Positions 42,841-51,581 of a stretch of DNA of 64,000 nucleotides are shown piece by piece. A program made the position numbers and the translations under genes. The stretch lies in the NCBI RefSeq assembly GCF_001570365.1, contig NZ_BBYK01000043.1, positions 164,677 to 228,676 of the forward strand, given 5' to 3'. The notes beneath the pieces are model-generated. The model saw nothing but the letters and a program-made list of their open reading frames with translations. It did not search any database and was not told the origin of the DNA. Source of the stretch: Microtetraspora fusca. GTDB taxonomy: Bacteria; Actinomycetota; Actinomycetes; Streptosporangiales; Streptosporangiaceae. Position 1 is the first letter of the stretch; each line of letters begins with the position of its first letter.

Positions 42841-44235
42841 ATGAACCCGACGACGCTGTCCATGCTGAGTCGCGAGCCTCATGTGATCACAGCCGGGACC
42901 GCGCTGCTCGGCGAGGCGCTGGACCAGCAGGCCGTGGCCAGGACCGACGTGGACTGGCGGCCGCCCGTCCCCGGCACCGCCGCCGCGCTGGCCGCGGCGC
43001 TCGCCGACCCGCGCAGGGAGCGGGCCAACGCCACCGCCGTCGGCCGGATGGTGTCCGCCCGGCCCCGGCTCGTCGGCGTACGGCCGGCCCGGGAGGTGCT
43101 GGGCCTGGAGCCGGGCACATTCCTGCACGCGGGGCCGCCGATCTCGTGGGAACGCGCCTCGGGGCCGATGCGGGGGGCGCTGATCGGCGCGATGCTCTTC
43201 GAGGGGCTCGCCTCCTCCCCCGAGGACGCCGAGGAGCGGCTCGCCGCCGGGTCCGGCATCACGCTGGACTCCTGCCACCACCATCGGACGGTCGGCCCGA
43301 TGGCCGGCGTGGTGAGCCCGTCGATGTGGATGCTGGAGGTCGCCGACGCCGAGCACGGCGGCGCCGCCTACTGCTCGCTCAACGAGGGGCTGGGCAAGGT
43401 CCTGCGCTACGGCGCGTACGGACCGGAGGTCGTCGAGCGGCTGCGCTGGATGGGCGACGTGCTCGGACCGGCGCTCCAGGCGGCGCTCGCGCTGAGCGGG
43501 CCGCTCGACCTGCGCGCCCTGATCGCGCAGGCCCTGCAGATGGGCGACGAGCTCCACAACCGCAACCGCGCGGCCACGTCGCTGATGGTGCGGGAGCTCG
43601 CGCCCGCCGTGGTGGAGGCCGCTCCCGGGCACGCCGCCGAGGTGTTGCGATTTATCAATGGGAACGATCATTTCTTCCTGAACGCCGGAATGGCGGCGGC
43701 GAAAGTGAGCGCGGACGCCGCCAGAGATGTGCCCGGCTCCAGCCTCGTGGTGGCGATGGCCCGCAATGGGACCGATTTCGGAATCCAGGTTTCCGGGCTC
43801 GGGGACCGCTGGTTCACCGGTCCCGCCGAGGTTCCCGACGGCCTCTACCTCGGCGCGTACGGCCCCGGCGACGCCAATCCGGACATCGGGGACTCGACGA
43901 TCACGGAGACGACGGGGCTCGGCGGCTTCGCCATGGCCGCCGCCCCGGCGATCGTGCGCTTCGTCGGCGGGGACGTGGCGGACGCCGTCGCGGCGACGAC
44001 CTCGATGTACGAGATCACGTTGGCGGAGCATCCGGCGTACCAGATCCCGGGGCTCGGGTTCCGCGGCACGCCGGTGGGCATCGACGTCACCCTCGTCGCC
44101 CGCACCGGCACGCTACCGGTCGTCAACACGGGGATCGCGGGCCGGGTGGCGGGAACAGGCCAGGTCGGAGCGGGTCTGGTCAGCCCTCCGATGGAGGCGT
44201 TCACGGCGGCGCTGGCGGCCCTGACCGACGCATGA
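42841..44235 (+). CDS. DUF1116 protein (YlbE/AllG-like subunit)
   Basis: A 464-residue DUF1116 protein. Family blocks are VDWRPPVPG near residue 40, ISWERASGPMRGALIGAMLFEGLA, NRAATSLMVRELAPAV, and FLNAGMAAAKVSADAA. The last third has ARNGTDFGIQVSGLGDRWFTGPA. The E. coli homologue YlbE (AllG) is part of the oxamate carbamoyltransferase complex. The ATG at 42841 follows AAGGGAGAG. It is the third gene of the DUF2877-fdrA-DUF1116 set, 82 bp after fdrA. The usual fourth gene, carbamate kinase, is missing here but present at 3070-4005. Confidence 0.9.
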   Translation: MNPTTLSMLSREPHVITAGTALLGEALDQQAVARTDVDWRPPVPGTAAALAAALADPRRERANATAVGRMVSARPRLVGVRPAREVLGLEPGTFLHAGPPISWERASGPMRGALIGAMLFEGLASSPEDAEERLAAGSGITLDSCHHHRTVGPMAGVVSPSMWMLEVADAEHGGAAYCSLNEGLGKVLRYGAYGPEVVERLRWMGDVLGPALQAALALSGPLDLRALIAQALQMGDELHNRNRAATSLMVRELAPAVVEAAPGHAAEVLRFINGNDHFFLNAGMAAAKVSADAARDVPGSSLVVAMARNGTDFGIQVSGLGDRWFTGPAEVPDGLYLGAYGPGDANPDIGDSTITETTGLGGFAMAAAPAIVRFVGGDVADAVAATTSMYEITLAEHPAYQIPGLGFRGTPVGIDVTLVARTGTLPVVNTGIAGRVAGTGQVGAGLVSPPMEAFTAALAALTDA

Positions 44236-44355
44236 ATTCCCTTTGACCCAACTTTGACCCTAATATCGGTTGCCAACCTCACATATCTTGTGAATTCGCG
44301 CGGATCGGGTCTTGGGGGGATTTGTGCGGACTGAGCCAGAATTGGGGACCAGGGC

Positions 44356-46875
44356 ATGACAACCGATCATCTGCTCGGTATGGTCCCCTCCATGCCGGAG
44401 GGTCAAGGTCCCATCGGAGGAGGTACGGCCGGACCGGTGCCCGAAGGGCAGGGACGGCTCGTCGGCAGGCGCTACCGCCTCCTCTCACCGGTCGGCCGCG
44501 GCGGCATGGGCATGGTCTGGCACGCCCATGACGTGCTGCTTGACCGCGACGTCGCGGTCAAGGAACTCCTCCTGCCGTTCGGCCTCGACCAGGCGGGCCT
44601 GCACGGTGCCCACCAGCGCATGCTGCGCGAGGCGCGCTCCGCGGCCAGGCTGAGCCATCCCGGCATCGTCACCGTCCACGACGTGGTCGAGGAGGACGGG
44701 CGGCCCTGGATCGTCATGGAGCTGGTCCGCGCCTGGTCCCTGGAGCAGGCCGTACGGCAGAGCGGGCCGCTGCCCGTCGTGCAGGCCGCCGAGATCGGCG
44801 TGCGCGTGCTCGACGCGCTGCGGCACGCGCACGCGGCCGGGATCCTGCACCGCGACGTCAAGCCGGGGAACGTGCTGCTCACCGCCGACCGGGTCGTGCT
44901 GACCGACTTCGGCATCGCCGCCATCGAGGGCGACGTCACGATCACCCAGACCGGGCTGCTGATGGGGTCGCCCGCGTACATCCCGCCGGAGCGGCTCCAG
45001 GGCCGCCCGATCACGCACGCCGCCGACCTGTGGTCGTTCGGCGCGACGCTCTACGCCGCCGTCGAGGGCCACCCGCCGTACGAGGGGGCGGACGCGGTCG
45101 CCGTGCTCGGCGCGGTGCTCACGAGGGAGCCCGCCCGGCCGCGGCGGGCCGGCGCCCTGCTGCCCGTCATCCAGGGCCTGCTCCGCAAGAACCCCGCCGA
45201 CCGCATCGGGGCCGCGCAGGTCGCCGACATGCTGGAGCGGGTCCTGCGGACCCACGGAGCGGGCGGGTCCACGCCGGGGCACCGGAACGCGATGCCGACC
45301 CCGCAGGACTCAACTCCGGCGCAACTGCTGCCGCCGTTCGACGTACCCTCGGGGCCGCTGCCGTCGCGCATCATCGAGACCCCGTCCGGCCCGATCCGGG
45401 TGCCCGCCGACCCGCTGGCGAGCCCGTCGGGCCCCTATTCCGCCGGGCACACCTCCGGGGCGCACCGGTGGGACGCCGCCGCGTCCGCTCCGGGCGGAGC
45501 GGCGGGACCGGCGGGCGACGCCACGGGTGGCCACACCGCGCCGCCGCGCGACCCCCTCGCCGCACCCGTCGCCCCCCTTCCCGTACGGCGCGGCACGGAC
45601 GGCGCCTCCGTCCCGTTCGGCTCCTCGCCGCCTATGGAGTCCGCGCCGTTCGACCCGTTGACCATGCCGTCCGGATCGATGCACGCGCCGGAGCGCCGGG
45701 CCGAGGCGTGGCCGGTGCCCGGGCCCTCCGACCTGCCGGGGCAGTTGGGCGTCGACCCGGACGATCCGTTCACGACCGGTCCCGGACGGGTCAGGAGACG
45801 CACCGAGGGGGCGCACAGCCGGCCCGAGCCGGATCCCGGCACGGACACGAAGGGCTCGCGGCTGTCCCGGATGGCCAGGAGGTCGCGCGGGTCGAGGAGC
45901 GCGGACGGTTCCGCGACGACCGAGAACGCGGCGGCCGAAAAGGCGGTGACCGGGGCGCACGCGGCCCCGGAGGCGGCCGAAAAGGCGGCAACCGGGATGC
46001 ACGCGGGACCGGAGACGACCGGTAAGACGGCAACCGGGATGCACGCGGGACCGGAGACGACCGGTAAGACGGCAACCGGGGCGTACGCGGGACCGGAGGC
46101 GGCCGAGGCGGCTGCCACCGCCGCCCTCACCGCCGGAGACACGGCCGCCGCGCCCCCCGGGGTCGCCGGACCGGCCAGGAGCGGCGGCAGGCAGGGCGGA
46201 CGGCGCCGGGCCGGAAGCCGGCGGCAGGCCGGCGAACGGACGGGCAGGTCCACGATCCTGATCGTTGTGGCGGCGCTCGCGGTCGTCGCCGTGATCGTCA
46301 CGGTGGTCCTGCTGATCCTCCCCGGAGGGTCGGCCGACAAGGGCGTCCGCTCCGCCGGGCAGCCGAGCGCCGCTCCCATGAAGGCGGACAGCGCGGACGG
46401 CGCGGACGGCGACACGAAGAGCGGCGGCGGCAACGGCGCGGCGGCCGGCTTCGAGACCCCGAAGGGCTACGCCGTCCTGACCGGCGGCGGCGTGTCCGTC
46501 GCCGTGCCCAAGGGCTGGAGGGTGTCGACGGAGTCCGGCGCGACGACCTTCGCCGGTCCCAAGGACAGCGCGCAGAGCGTCGTCGTCCGCAAGATCGCCG
46601 ACGGCGGCCTCGGCGCGCTCAAGGCCGCCGAGCAGCGCGCGAAGTACGACGACTACACGCAGGTGCGCCTGGGCGAGGCCGATTACCGGTGGCCCGCCGC
46701 CGAGTGGGAGTACACCTACACCGCCTCCGGCCAGGTCACGATGCACCGGATCATCCGGTACATCGAGGCGGGAGGCCAGGCGTACTCGGTCGCCGTCACG
46801 TCCCCCGACTACGACTGGAACGATTCCGCCGCCAGCGTACGGAAGGCGGTTTGGGGCAGTTTCGCGCCAGCGTGA
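44356..46875 (+). CDS. Membrane serine/threonine protein kinase (PknB-type)
   Basis: An 839-residue receptor-like kinase. The N-terminal kinase domain (about 40-300) is complete: GRGGMGMVW loop, Lys69 (VAVKELLL), Asp167 (HRDVKPGNVLL), Asp184 (TDFGIA) and the GSPAYIPPE activation segment. A long Pro/Ala/Gly linker follows with four 14-residue repeats at about 531-586. A transmembrane helix lies at about 633-656. The extracellular domain of about 180 residues lacks PASTA repeats and looks like a small sensory fold (GVSVAVPKGWRVSTESG). It is monocistronic and its signal is unknown. Confidence 0.94.
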   Translation: MTTDHLLGMVPSMPEGQGPIGGGTAGPVPEGQGRLVGRRYRLLSPVGRGGMGMVWHAHDVLLDRDVAVKELLLPFGLDQAGLHGAHQRMLREARSAARLSHPGIVTVHDVVEEDGRPWIVMELVRAWSLEQAVRQSGPLPVVQAAEIGVRVLDALRHAHAAGILHRDVKPGNVLLTADRVVLTDFGIAAIEGDVTITQTGLLMGSPAYIPPERLQGRPITHAADLWSFGATLYAAVEGHPPYEGADAVAVLGAVLTREPARPRRAGALLPVIQGLLRKNPADRIGAAQVADMLERVLRTHGAGGSTPGHRNAMPTPQDSTPAQLLPPFDVPSGPLPSRIIETPSGPIRVPADPLASPSGPYSAGHTSGAHRWDAAASAPGGAAGPAGDATGGHTAPPRDPLAAPVAPLPVRRGTDGASVPFGSSPPMESAPFDPLTMPSGSMHAPERRAEAWPVPGPSDLPGQLGVDPDDPFTTGPGRVRRRTEGAHSRPEPDPGTDTKGSRLSRMARRSRGSRSADGSATTENAAAEKAVTGAHAAPEAAEKAATGMHAGPETTGKTATGMHAGPETTGKTATGAYAGPEAAEAAATAALTAGDTAAAPPGVAGPARSGGRQGGRRRAGSRRQAGERTGRSTILIVVAALAVVAVIVTVVLLILPGGSADKGVRSAGQPSAAPMKADSADGADGDTKSGGGNGAAAGFETPKGYAVLTGGGVSVAVPKGWRVSTESGATTFAGPKDSAQSVVVRKIADGGLGALKAAEQRAKYDDYTQVRLGEADYRWPAAEWEYTYTASGQVTMHRIIRYIEAGGQAYSVAVTSPDYDWNDSAASVRKAVWGSFAPA
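45946..46113. repeat. Four 42-bp tandem repeats in the kinase linker
   Basis: Four adjacent units of 42 bp encode a 14-residue motif. The two central units are identical (ATGMHAGPETTGKT) and the outer two are diverged (VTGAHAAPEAAEKA, ATGAYAGPEAAEAA). The number of units keeps the frame. Confidence 0.92.
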
Positions 46876-46912
46876 TGGGATTGCCCGTCATGACTCATGG
46901 CAAACTTCACGC

Positions 46913-48253
46913 ATGACGACGACCCCCCTCAAAACCCCCATAGATGTGTCCCGCGTGCAGCGGCGCGTGCTCGGCGTGCTGTCCGCGGCGCAGATCGTCA
47001 GCGGAGCGGGCGTCGCCGTCGGACTGGCCCTCAGCTCCCTGGTCGTGAGCCGGCTGTCCGGCTCCACGGTGATCGCGGGGTTCGCCGGGACCGCCACCGT
47101 GCTCGGCGCGGCGCTGCTCGCGCTGCCCACGGCGCGGGCCGCCGGACGGGGCGGACGGCGGGCCGGGCTGACCCTCGCCTACGTCTGCGCCCTGCTGGGC
47201 TCGATCGTCGCGGTCGTGGCCATCGGGCTGGAGTCGTGGCAGCTCCTGCTCGCCGGCCTCGTCCTGGTCGGCGGCGGCAGCGCGGGCAACCTGGCCGCCC
47301 GCTACTCCGCGACCGACCTGGCCCCTCCCGGGCACGCCGCCCGCCACCTCTCCCTGGTGGTCTGGGCCTCCACCCTCGGCACCGTGGCCGGACCCAACCT
47401 GGTCAAGCCCGCGCAGGCGGTGGCCGAGCCCCTAGGGCTGACCGGGGCCGCCGGGCCGTTCGCCCTCGCCGCGCTCAGCTTCGCGGTGACCGCGCTGATC
47501 GTCGTCATCGGGCTGCGGCCCGACCCGTTCATCCTCGCCCGGCGGATCGCCGCGCTGCCCGCCGAACCCACCGACCTCGCCGAGCCCGCTGAATCCGCTG
47601 AATCGGCGAAGCCCGCCGCCGCGCGGGACGCGGGCGGTCGGACGCTCCGCACCGCCTGGGAGGCGCTCCGCCGGTCGCCGCAGGGCCGCCGCGCGCTGGC
47701 CGGCATCGCGGTCAGCCACACCGCCATGGTGTCCGTCATGTCCATGACGCCGGTCCACCTCGACCACGAAGGCGCCTCCATCTCGGTCATCGGCATCGTG
47801 ATCAGCGTCCACATCGCCGGCATGTACGTGCTGTCCCCGCTCGTCGGCTGGCTCGCGGACCGGATCGGCAGGCAGAACGTCATGCTCATCGGCATGGGCG
47901 TGCTGATCTGCGCCGCGGTCCTCGCCGGATCGGCGGGCCACCATCACGTGACGCAGGTCGGCGCGGGGCTCCTCCTGCTCGGCATCGGCTGGTCGTGCGG
48001 GCTCGTCTCCGGCTCGGCGATGCTGACCGACGCGGTGGAGATCGAGCACCGCCCGGCGGTCCAGGGCATGTCCGACCTCCTGATGAACGTCTGCGGCGCC
48101 ACCGGAACGATCCTGGCCGGAGCCGTCGTCGGCTTCGCCGGATACGGCGTCCTGGGAGCCGCCGTCGCCGTGCTCATCGGCGTGTTCGCCGTCTGGATCA
48201 TCGTCGCCGCCCGCCGCCTCACCCCGGCCGCCGAGGGCCCGGCCGCCACATGA
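46913..48253 (+). CDS. Major facilitator superfamily transporter
   Basis: A 446-residue permease with about 12 helices. The second-half MFS signature is visible in GWLADRIGRQNVMLIGMGVLI. A cytoplasmic loop of about 50 residues near the middle is Ala/Glu/Pro-rich with a short degenerate repeat (EPTDLAEPAESAESAKP). The substrate is unknown; drug efflux or metabolite export are both possible. ATG start at 46913. It follows the kinase gene by 37 bp on the same strand. Confidence 0.88.
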   Translation: MTTTPLKTPIDVSRVQRRVLGVLSAAQIVSGAGVAVGLALSSLVVSRLSGSTVIAGFAGTATVLGAALLALPTARAAGRGGRRAGLTLAYVCALLGSIVAVVAIGLESWQLLLAGLVLVGGGSAGNLAARYSATDLAPPGHAARHLSLVVWASTLGTVAGPNLVKPAQAVAEPLGLTGAAGPFALAALSFAVTALIVVIGLRPDPFILARRIAALPAEPTDLAEPAESAESAKPAAARDAGGRTLRTAWEALRRSPQGRRALAGIAVSHTAMVSVMSMTPVHLDHEGASISVIGIVISVHIAGMYVLSPLVGWLADRIGRQNVMLIGMGVLICAAVLAGSAGHHHVTQVGAGLLLLGIGWSCGLVSGSAMLTDAVEIEHRPAVQGMSDLLMNVCGATGTILAGAVVGFAGYGVLGAAVAVLIGVFAVWIIVAARRLTPAAEGPAAT

Positions 48254-48281
48254 GCCGCCACCTGGAGCCGGAGGGCATCCG

Positions 48282-49913
48282 TTATTTGGCGTCGGCGTAG
48301 CGGGCGACCGCGACCGCCTCCATCGGGAAGCGGACCGGCGTCTCGCCGAACAGCAGCCGGGTCGCCTCCTCCACCGCCCCCGCCACCGCCACCCGGACCT
48401 CGTCGGCCACGTCGAGCGGGCAGTGCACCATGACCTCGTCGTGCTGGAAGAACACCAGCCGGGCCGGCTCGGGCAGCCGGCCGCGCAGCACCGCCATGAG
48501 CGTTATGGCCCACTCGGCGGCGGTGGCCTGAACCACGAAGTTGCGGGTGAACCGGCCGCGATCGCGGGCGGCCCGCGCGCCGTCCGGCCCGGAGACCAGC
48601 TCCCGCCATCGGGCGGACGGCTGCGGGCAGGTACGGCCGAGCCACGACCTGACCAGCCGCCCCTCCTCACCCGCGCGCGCCGCGTCCTCCACGAACGCGT
48701 ACGCCTTCGGGAAGCGCTGCCGCATCACGGCGAGCAGCTTGGGCGCGTCACCGCTGGTGCCGCCGTACATCGCGGACAGCATGGCGATCTTGGCGGAGTC
48801 GCGCTCGCCGCCGAACGCCTGGGCCAGCGCGGCGTACAGGTCGATCTCGCCCGCCGCGCGGGCCAGCCCCCGGTCGCCGGCCATGGCGGCGAGCACCCGG
48901 GGTTCGAGCTGGGCGGCGTCGGCGACCACCAGCGTCCACCCGGGGTCGGCCGCCACGACCCGGCGCATGACCTTGGGGATCTGCAGCGCGCCGCCGCCGC
49001 TCGTCGCCCACCGCCCGGACACGACGCCGGCCACGACGTACTCGCCGCGGAAGCGGTCGCCGCGCACCCACTGGTCGGCCCAGGCCCAGCCGTGGAAGCT
49101 GTACAGCCGGGCCAGCTCCTTGTACGCGAGCAGCGGGGCCACGCCCGGATGGTCGACGCCCGCGAGGACGCGCGACCTGGTCGACGGGATCTGGATGCCC
49201 GCGCCCTTGAACGCCTTGACGATCTGCTGCGGGGAGTCGGGGTTGACGGGATGGCCGAAGGCGGCGGAGATCTCGTCGGCGAGCGCCTGGAGCCGGGACG
49301 GGCGCATCCCGTGGACGGGACGCGGGCCGAGCAGCTCGGTCAGCAGCGCGTCGTGCACGTCCTCACGCCACGGCATGCCGTCGTGGCCCATCTCGGCCGC
49401 GATCAGCGCGCCCGCCGACTCCGCCGCCACCAGCAGCCGGAACCGCCCCGGGTGGCCGGTGCGCGCGATCCGGGCGAGCTGGTCCTCATACACCTCGCCG
49501 ACGAGGTCGATCTCCGCGACCTCCGGCGCCGTCGCCCGCCCGGGGAGCGCCGGCTCGAACAGGCTTCCCTGCGTCGCCTGGCCCGTCTCCGCCGTCTCAC
49601 TCCGGTCCGGCGGCACCGGGAGCCCGTGCAGCCGCGCGTACGCCGCCTCGGCAGACCGCGGCTCGCCGTACCGGCCGTCGGCGCCGAGCAGCAGCCCCTC
49701 GGTGAGCGCGATGTCGTGGCAGCGCGAAAGCCGTACGCCCCGGGCGAGCAGGCCGGGGTAGATCCGCCGCGCGTCCGCCCAGACCCACCGGGGGCGGACG
49801 GCCGTCTCCAGCTCGCGCACCGCCTCCGCCAGGTCGCCGACCCGTTCAGGTGGACCGCCGAGGGGACGGATCGTCCCCCCGCCATCCGGATCCACCGCGA
49901 CCAGCACCTGCAC
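48282..49913 (-). CDS. Bifunctional 3'-5' exonuclease/DNA polymerase (stand-alone family A)
   Basis: A 543-residue polymerase I-like protein without the 5' nuclease domain. Polymerase motif A is VVADAAQLEPRVLAAMAGD, the O-helix region is RDSAKIAMLSAMYGGTSG, and motif C is FFQHDEVMVHC. The N-terminal exonuclease-like part (VLVAVDPDGGG, WVWADARRIYP, RCHDIALTEGLLLG) lacks some acidic residues, so proofreading may be weak. Such proteins are widespread in actinomycetes as an extra polymerase. GTG starts at 49913 or 49955 are both possible; the former matches family starts. Confidence 0.88.
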   Translation of the reverse strand: MQVLVAVDPDGGGTIRPLGGPPERVGDLAEAVRELETAVRPRWVWADARRIYPGLLARGVRLSRCHDIALTEGLLLGADGRYGEPRSAEAAYARLHGLPVPPDRSETAETGQATQGSLFEPALPGRATAPEVAEIDLVGEVYEDQLARIARTGHPGRFRLLVAAESAGALIAAEMGHDGMPWREDVHDALLTELLGPRPVHGMRPSRLQALADEISAAFGHPVNPDSPQQIVKAFKGAGIQIPSTRSRVLAGVDHPGVAPLLAYKELARLYSFHGWAWADQWVRGDRFRGEYVVAGVVSGRWATSGGGALQIPKVMRRVVAADPGWTLVVADAAQLEPRVLAAMAGDRGLARAAGEIDLYAALAQAFGGERDSAKIAMLSAMYGGTSGDAPKLLAVMRQRFPKAYAFVEDAARAGEEGRLVRSWLGRTCPQPSARWRELVSGPDGARAARDRGRFTRNFVVQATAAEWAITLMAVLRGRLPEPARLVFFQHDEVMVHCPLDVADEVRVAVAGAVEEATRLLFGETPVRFPMEAVAVARYADAK

Positions 49914-49970
49914 CCGCCCAGCCTGCCAGGCGCCACCGACATTTCGCCGCGCCACCCCTGCCCGGCGGGC

Positions 49971-51548
49971 TCAGGAGGGGTTCGCGGCCAGGCTGATCTC
50001 GAACTCGTCCTCCAGCGGAGGGTCGATCTCCTGGGCGAGGCACCCGGTGGCGGCCAGGCAGCGGATGCGCAGCACGTCCCCGCTGACCGACAGGTGCAGG
50101 AAGCTCTTGAAGAACGGGGGCGTGTCCCAGTCGGAGAGCTCGGAGATCCACCGGTGGAAGACCCGGCCCACGGGCAGGTGGAACGGCATCGGCCAGCCGC
50201 CGAGGATCCGGGCCGCCCACCTCATCCGCGCGGTGATCCGCACCGGCGCCGCCCCGATGTCACCTCCGGTGGCGTCCCCGGCCGGCGGCGTGCCGTCCGG
50301 GGCGGCGGCGATCGAGCGCGGCGGAACGTTGCCGACCTGCAGCGACATCAAGGCGAGCCCCTCGTCAGGGGTGAGGTACAGCCAGCGCATACGCAACCGC
50401 CTGCTGTACAGCAGGCTGTAGAACGACAGCGAGTCGCCGCGCAGCGGATAGCACTTGAAGTCGTCCTCGTGGACGCCGCCGACGTCGACGCGCGGGATGG
50501 TGTGGGTGGCGTGCATGAACGCGCCGCCGCCGCCCGAGACGACGTACTGGATGACGCGGTCGCCGACCCGCACCGGGAAGCGCTGGTAGTTGTGGACGTC
50601 GCCGCCGATCGCCGCCACGTAGTTGTGCGCCGGGTCGCGGACGATCTCGTCCACGGTCCCCCCGCCCTGGATCTCGCACGGGTGGTACTCGTTGCGCACG
50701 TAGATCGGCTTGCCGGTGATCAGGATCTTCGGGCGGGGGTCGGCGGAGACCCGGCGCAGCCACTCCCCCTGCTCGCGGTCGATGTCGCCGCGGATGCCGG
50801 TGTCGATCCCCACCAGGAGGAGCCGTCCGAGGTCCAGCACCCAGTACGGCGCGGGCAGGGCCGCCCGCTGCTCCGGCGCCGAGCGCATCTCGCGCGCCTC
50901 GGCCAGCGCCGCCTCGTCGATCTTCTCGGGTTTCTTCCACAGCAGCCCGCGCAGCCCGGAGCCCTGCCGCCGCTCGGGCAGCGGCGGGGCGTCGCAGAAG
51001 ACCCGCATGAAGCCGCCCAGCCCGTCGTACCAGTCGTGGTTCCCCGGCACGGCGTAGATCGGCGCCCGATAGTCCTTGTACGGCCGGAAGAACTTGTCGC
51101 GGTACTCGTTGCCGGAGCCGGTCGGGTAGATCACGTCGCTGGCGATGACCGCGAACGCGGTGCCGGCGCCCTCCTTGAGCAGGCCGGGCACGACGGCGTA
51201 CTGGGAGGCGTCGCCCTCTCCCGTGTCGCCGAGCACCAGGAACGAGAAGTCCTCCCCCACATCCTGAACTATCCGGAAATCGGGGTCCACGCCGCGCGCA
51301 CGCTGCGCCTCGACCCAGCGCTGCCGCACCTCACCGGAGGGGTCGCCGAACAGCTGGGAGAGGATCTCGTTACGCGACCTCCAGAGCGTGCCCGGCCGCA
51401 GCCAGGTGAAGGTCGTCCGGTTCGGCCGCAGGCTCTGGAACGCGCCGATCCGCTGGCAGTTCCAGCCCGCCCCCATCTCCGAGACGCGTGAGGACTGCCG
51501 CGCGCTCCGAGACGTGCGCGAGTCGGCGTCGACATCCACATCGGCCAT
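49971..51548 (-). CDS. Metallophosphoesterase
   Basis: A 525-residue calcineurin-like phosphoesterase. The metal-binding motifs are visible in order: FLVLGDTGEGDASQ, ASDVIYPTGSGNEY, VPGNHDWYDGLGG, and IGGDVHNYQRFPV. The C-terminal third is an added domain not recognised. No signal peptide or membrane helix is seen, so it should act in the cytoplasm. The substrate is unknown; large actinobacterial members of this type are uncharacterised. ATG start at 51548. It ends 57 bp before the polymerase gene on the same strand. Confidence 0.88.
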   Translation of the reverse strand: MADVDVDADSRTSRSARQSSRVSEMGAGWNCQRIGAFQSLRPNRTTFTWLRPGTLWRSRNEILSQLFGDPSGEVRQRWVEAQRARGVDPDFRIVQDVGEDFSFLVLGDTGEGDASQYAVVPGLLKEGAGTAFAVIASDVIYPTGSGNEYRDKFFRPYKDYRAPIYAVPGNHDWYDGLGGFMRVFCDAPPLPERRQGSGLRGLLWKKPEKIDEAALAEAREMRSAPEQRAALPAPYWVLDLGRLLLVGIDTGIRGDIDREQGEWLRRVSADPRPKILITGKPIYVRNEYHPCEIQGGGTVDEIVRDPAHNYVAAIGGDVHNYQRFPVRVGDRVIQYVVSGGGGAFMHATHTIPRVDVGGVHEDDFKCYPLRGDSLSFYSLLYSRRLRMRWLYLTPDEGLALMSLQVGNVPPRSIAAAPDGTPPAGDATGGDIGAAPVRITARMRWAARILGGWPMPFHLPVGRVFHRWISELSDWDTPPFFKSFLHLSVSGDVLRIRCLAATGCLAQEIDPPLEDEFEISLAANPS

Positions 51549-51581
51549 GACCCAAACTTTGCCCGATCATGACCGGCGCCG

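Noticed and set aside
48423-51491. A 1022-codon plus-strand open frame
   Set aside because: It lies antisense to the family A polymerase and metallophosphoesterase genes, both with clear catalytic motifs. Its product is Arg/Gly/Pro/His-rich with no domain, a usual GC-rich shadow frame.
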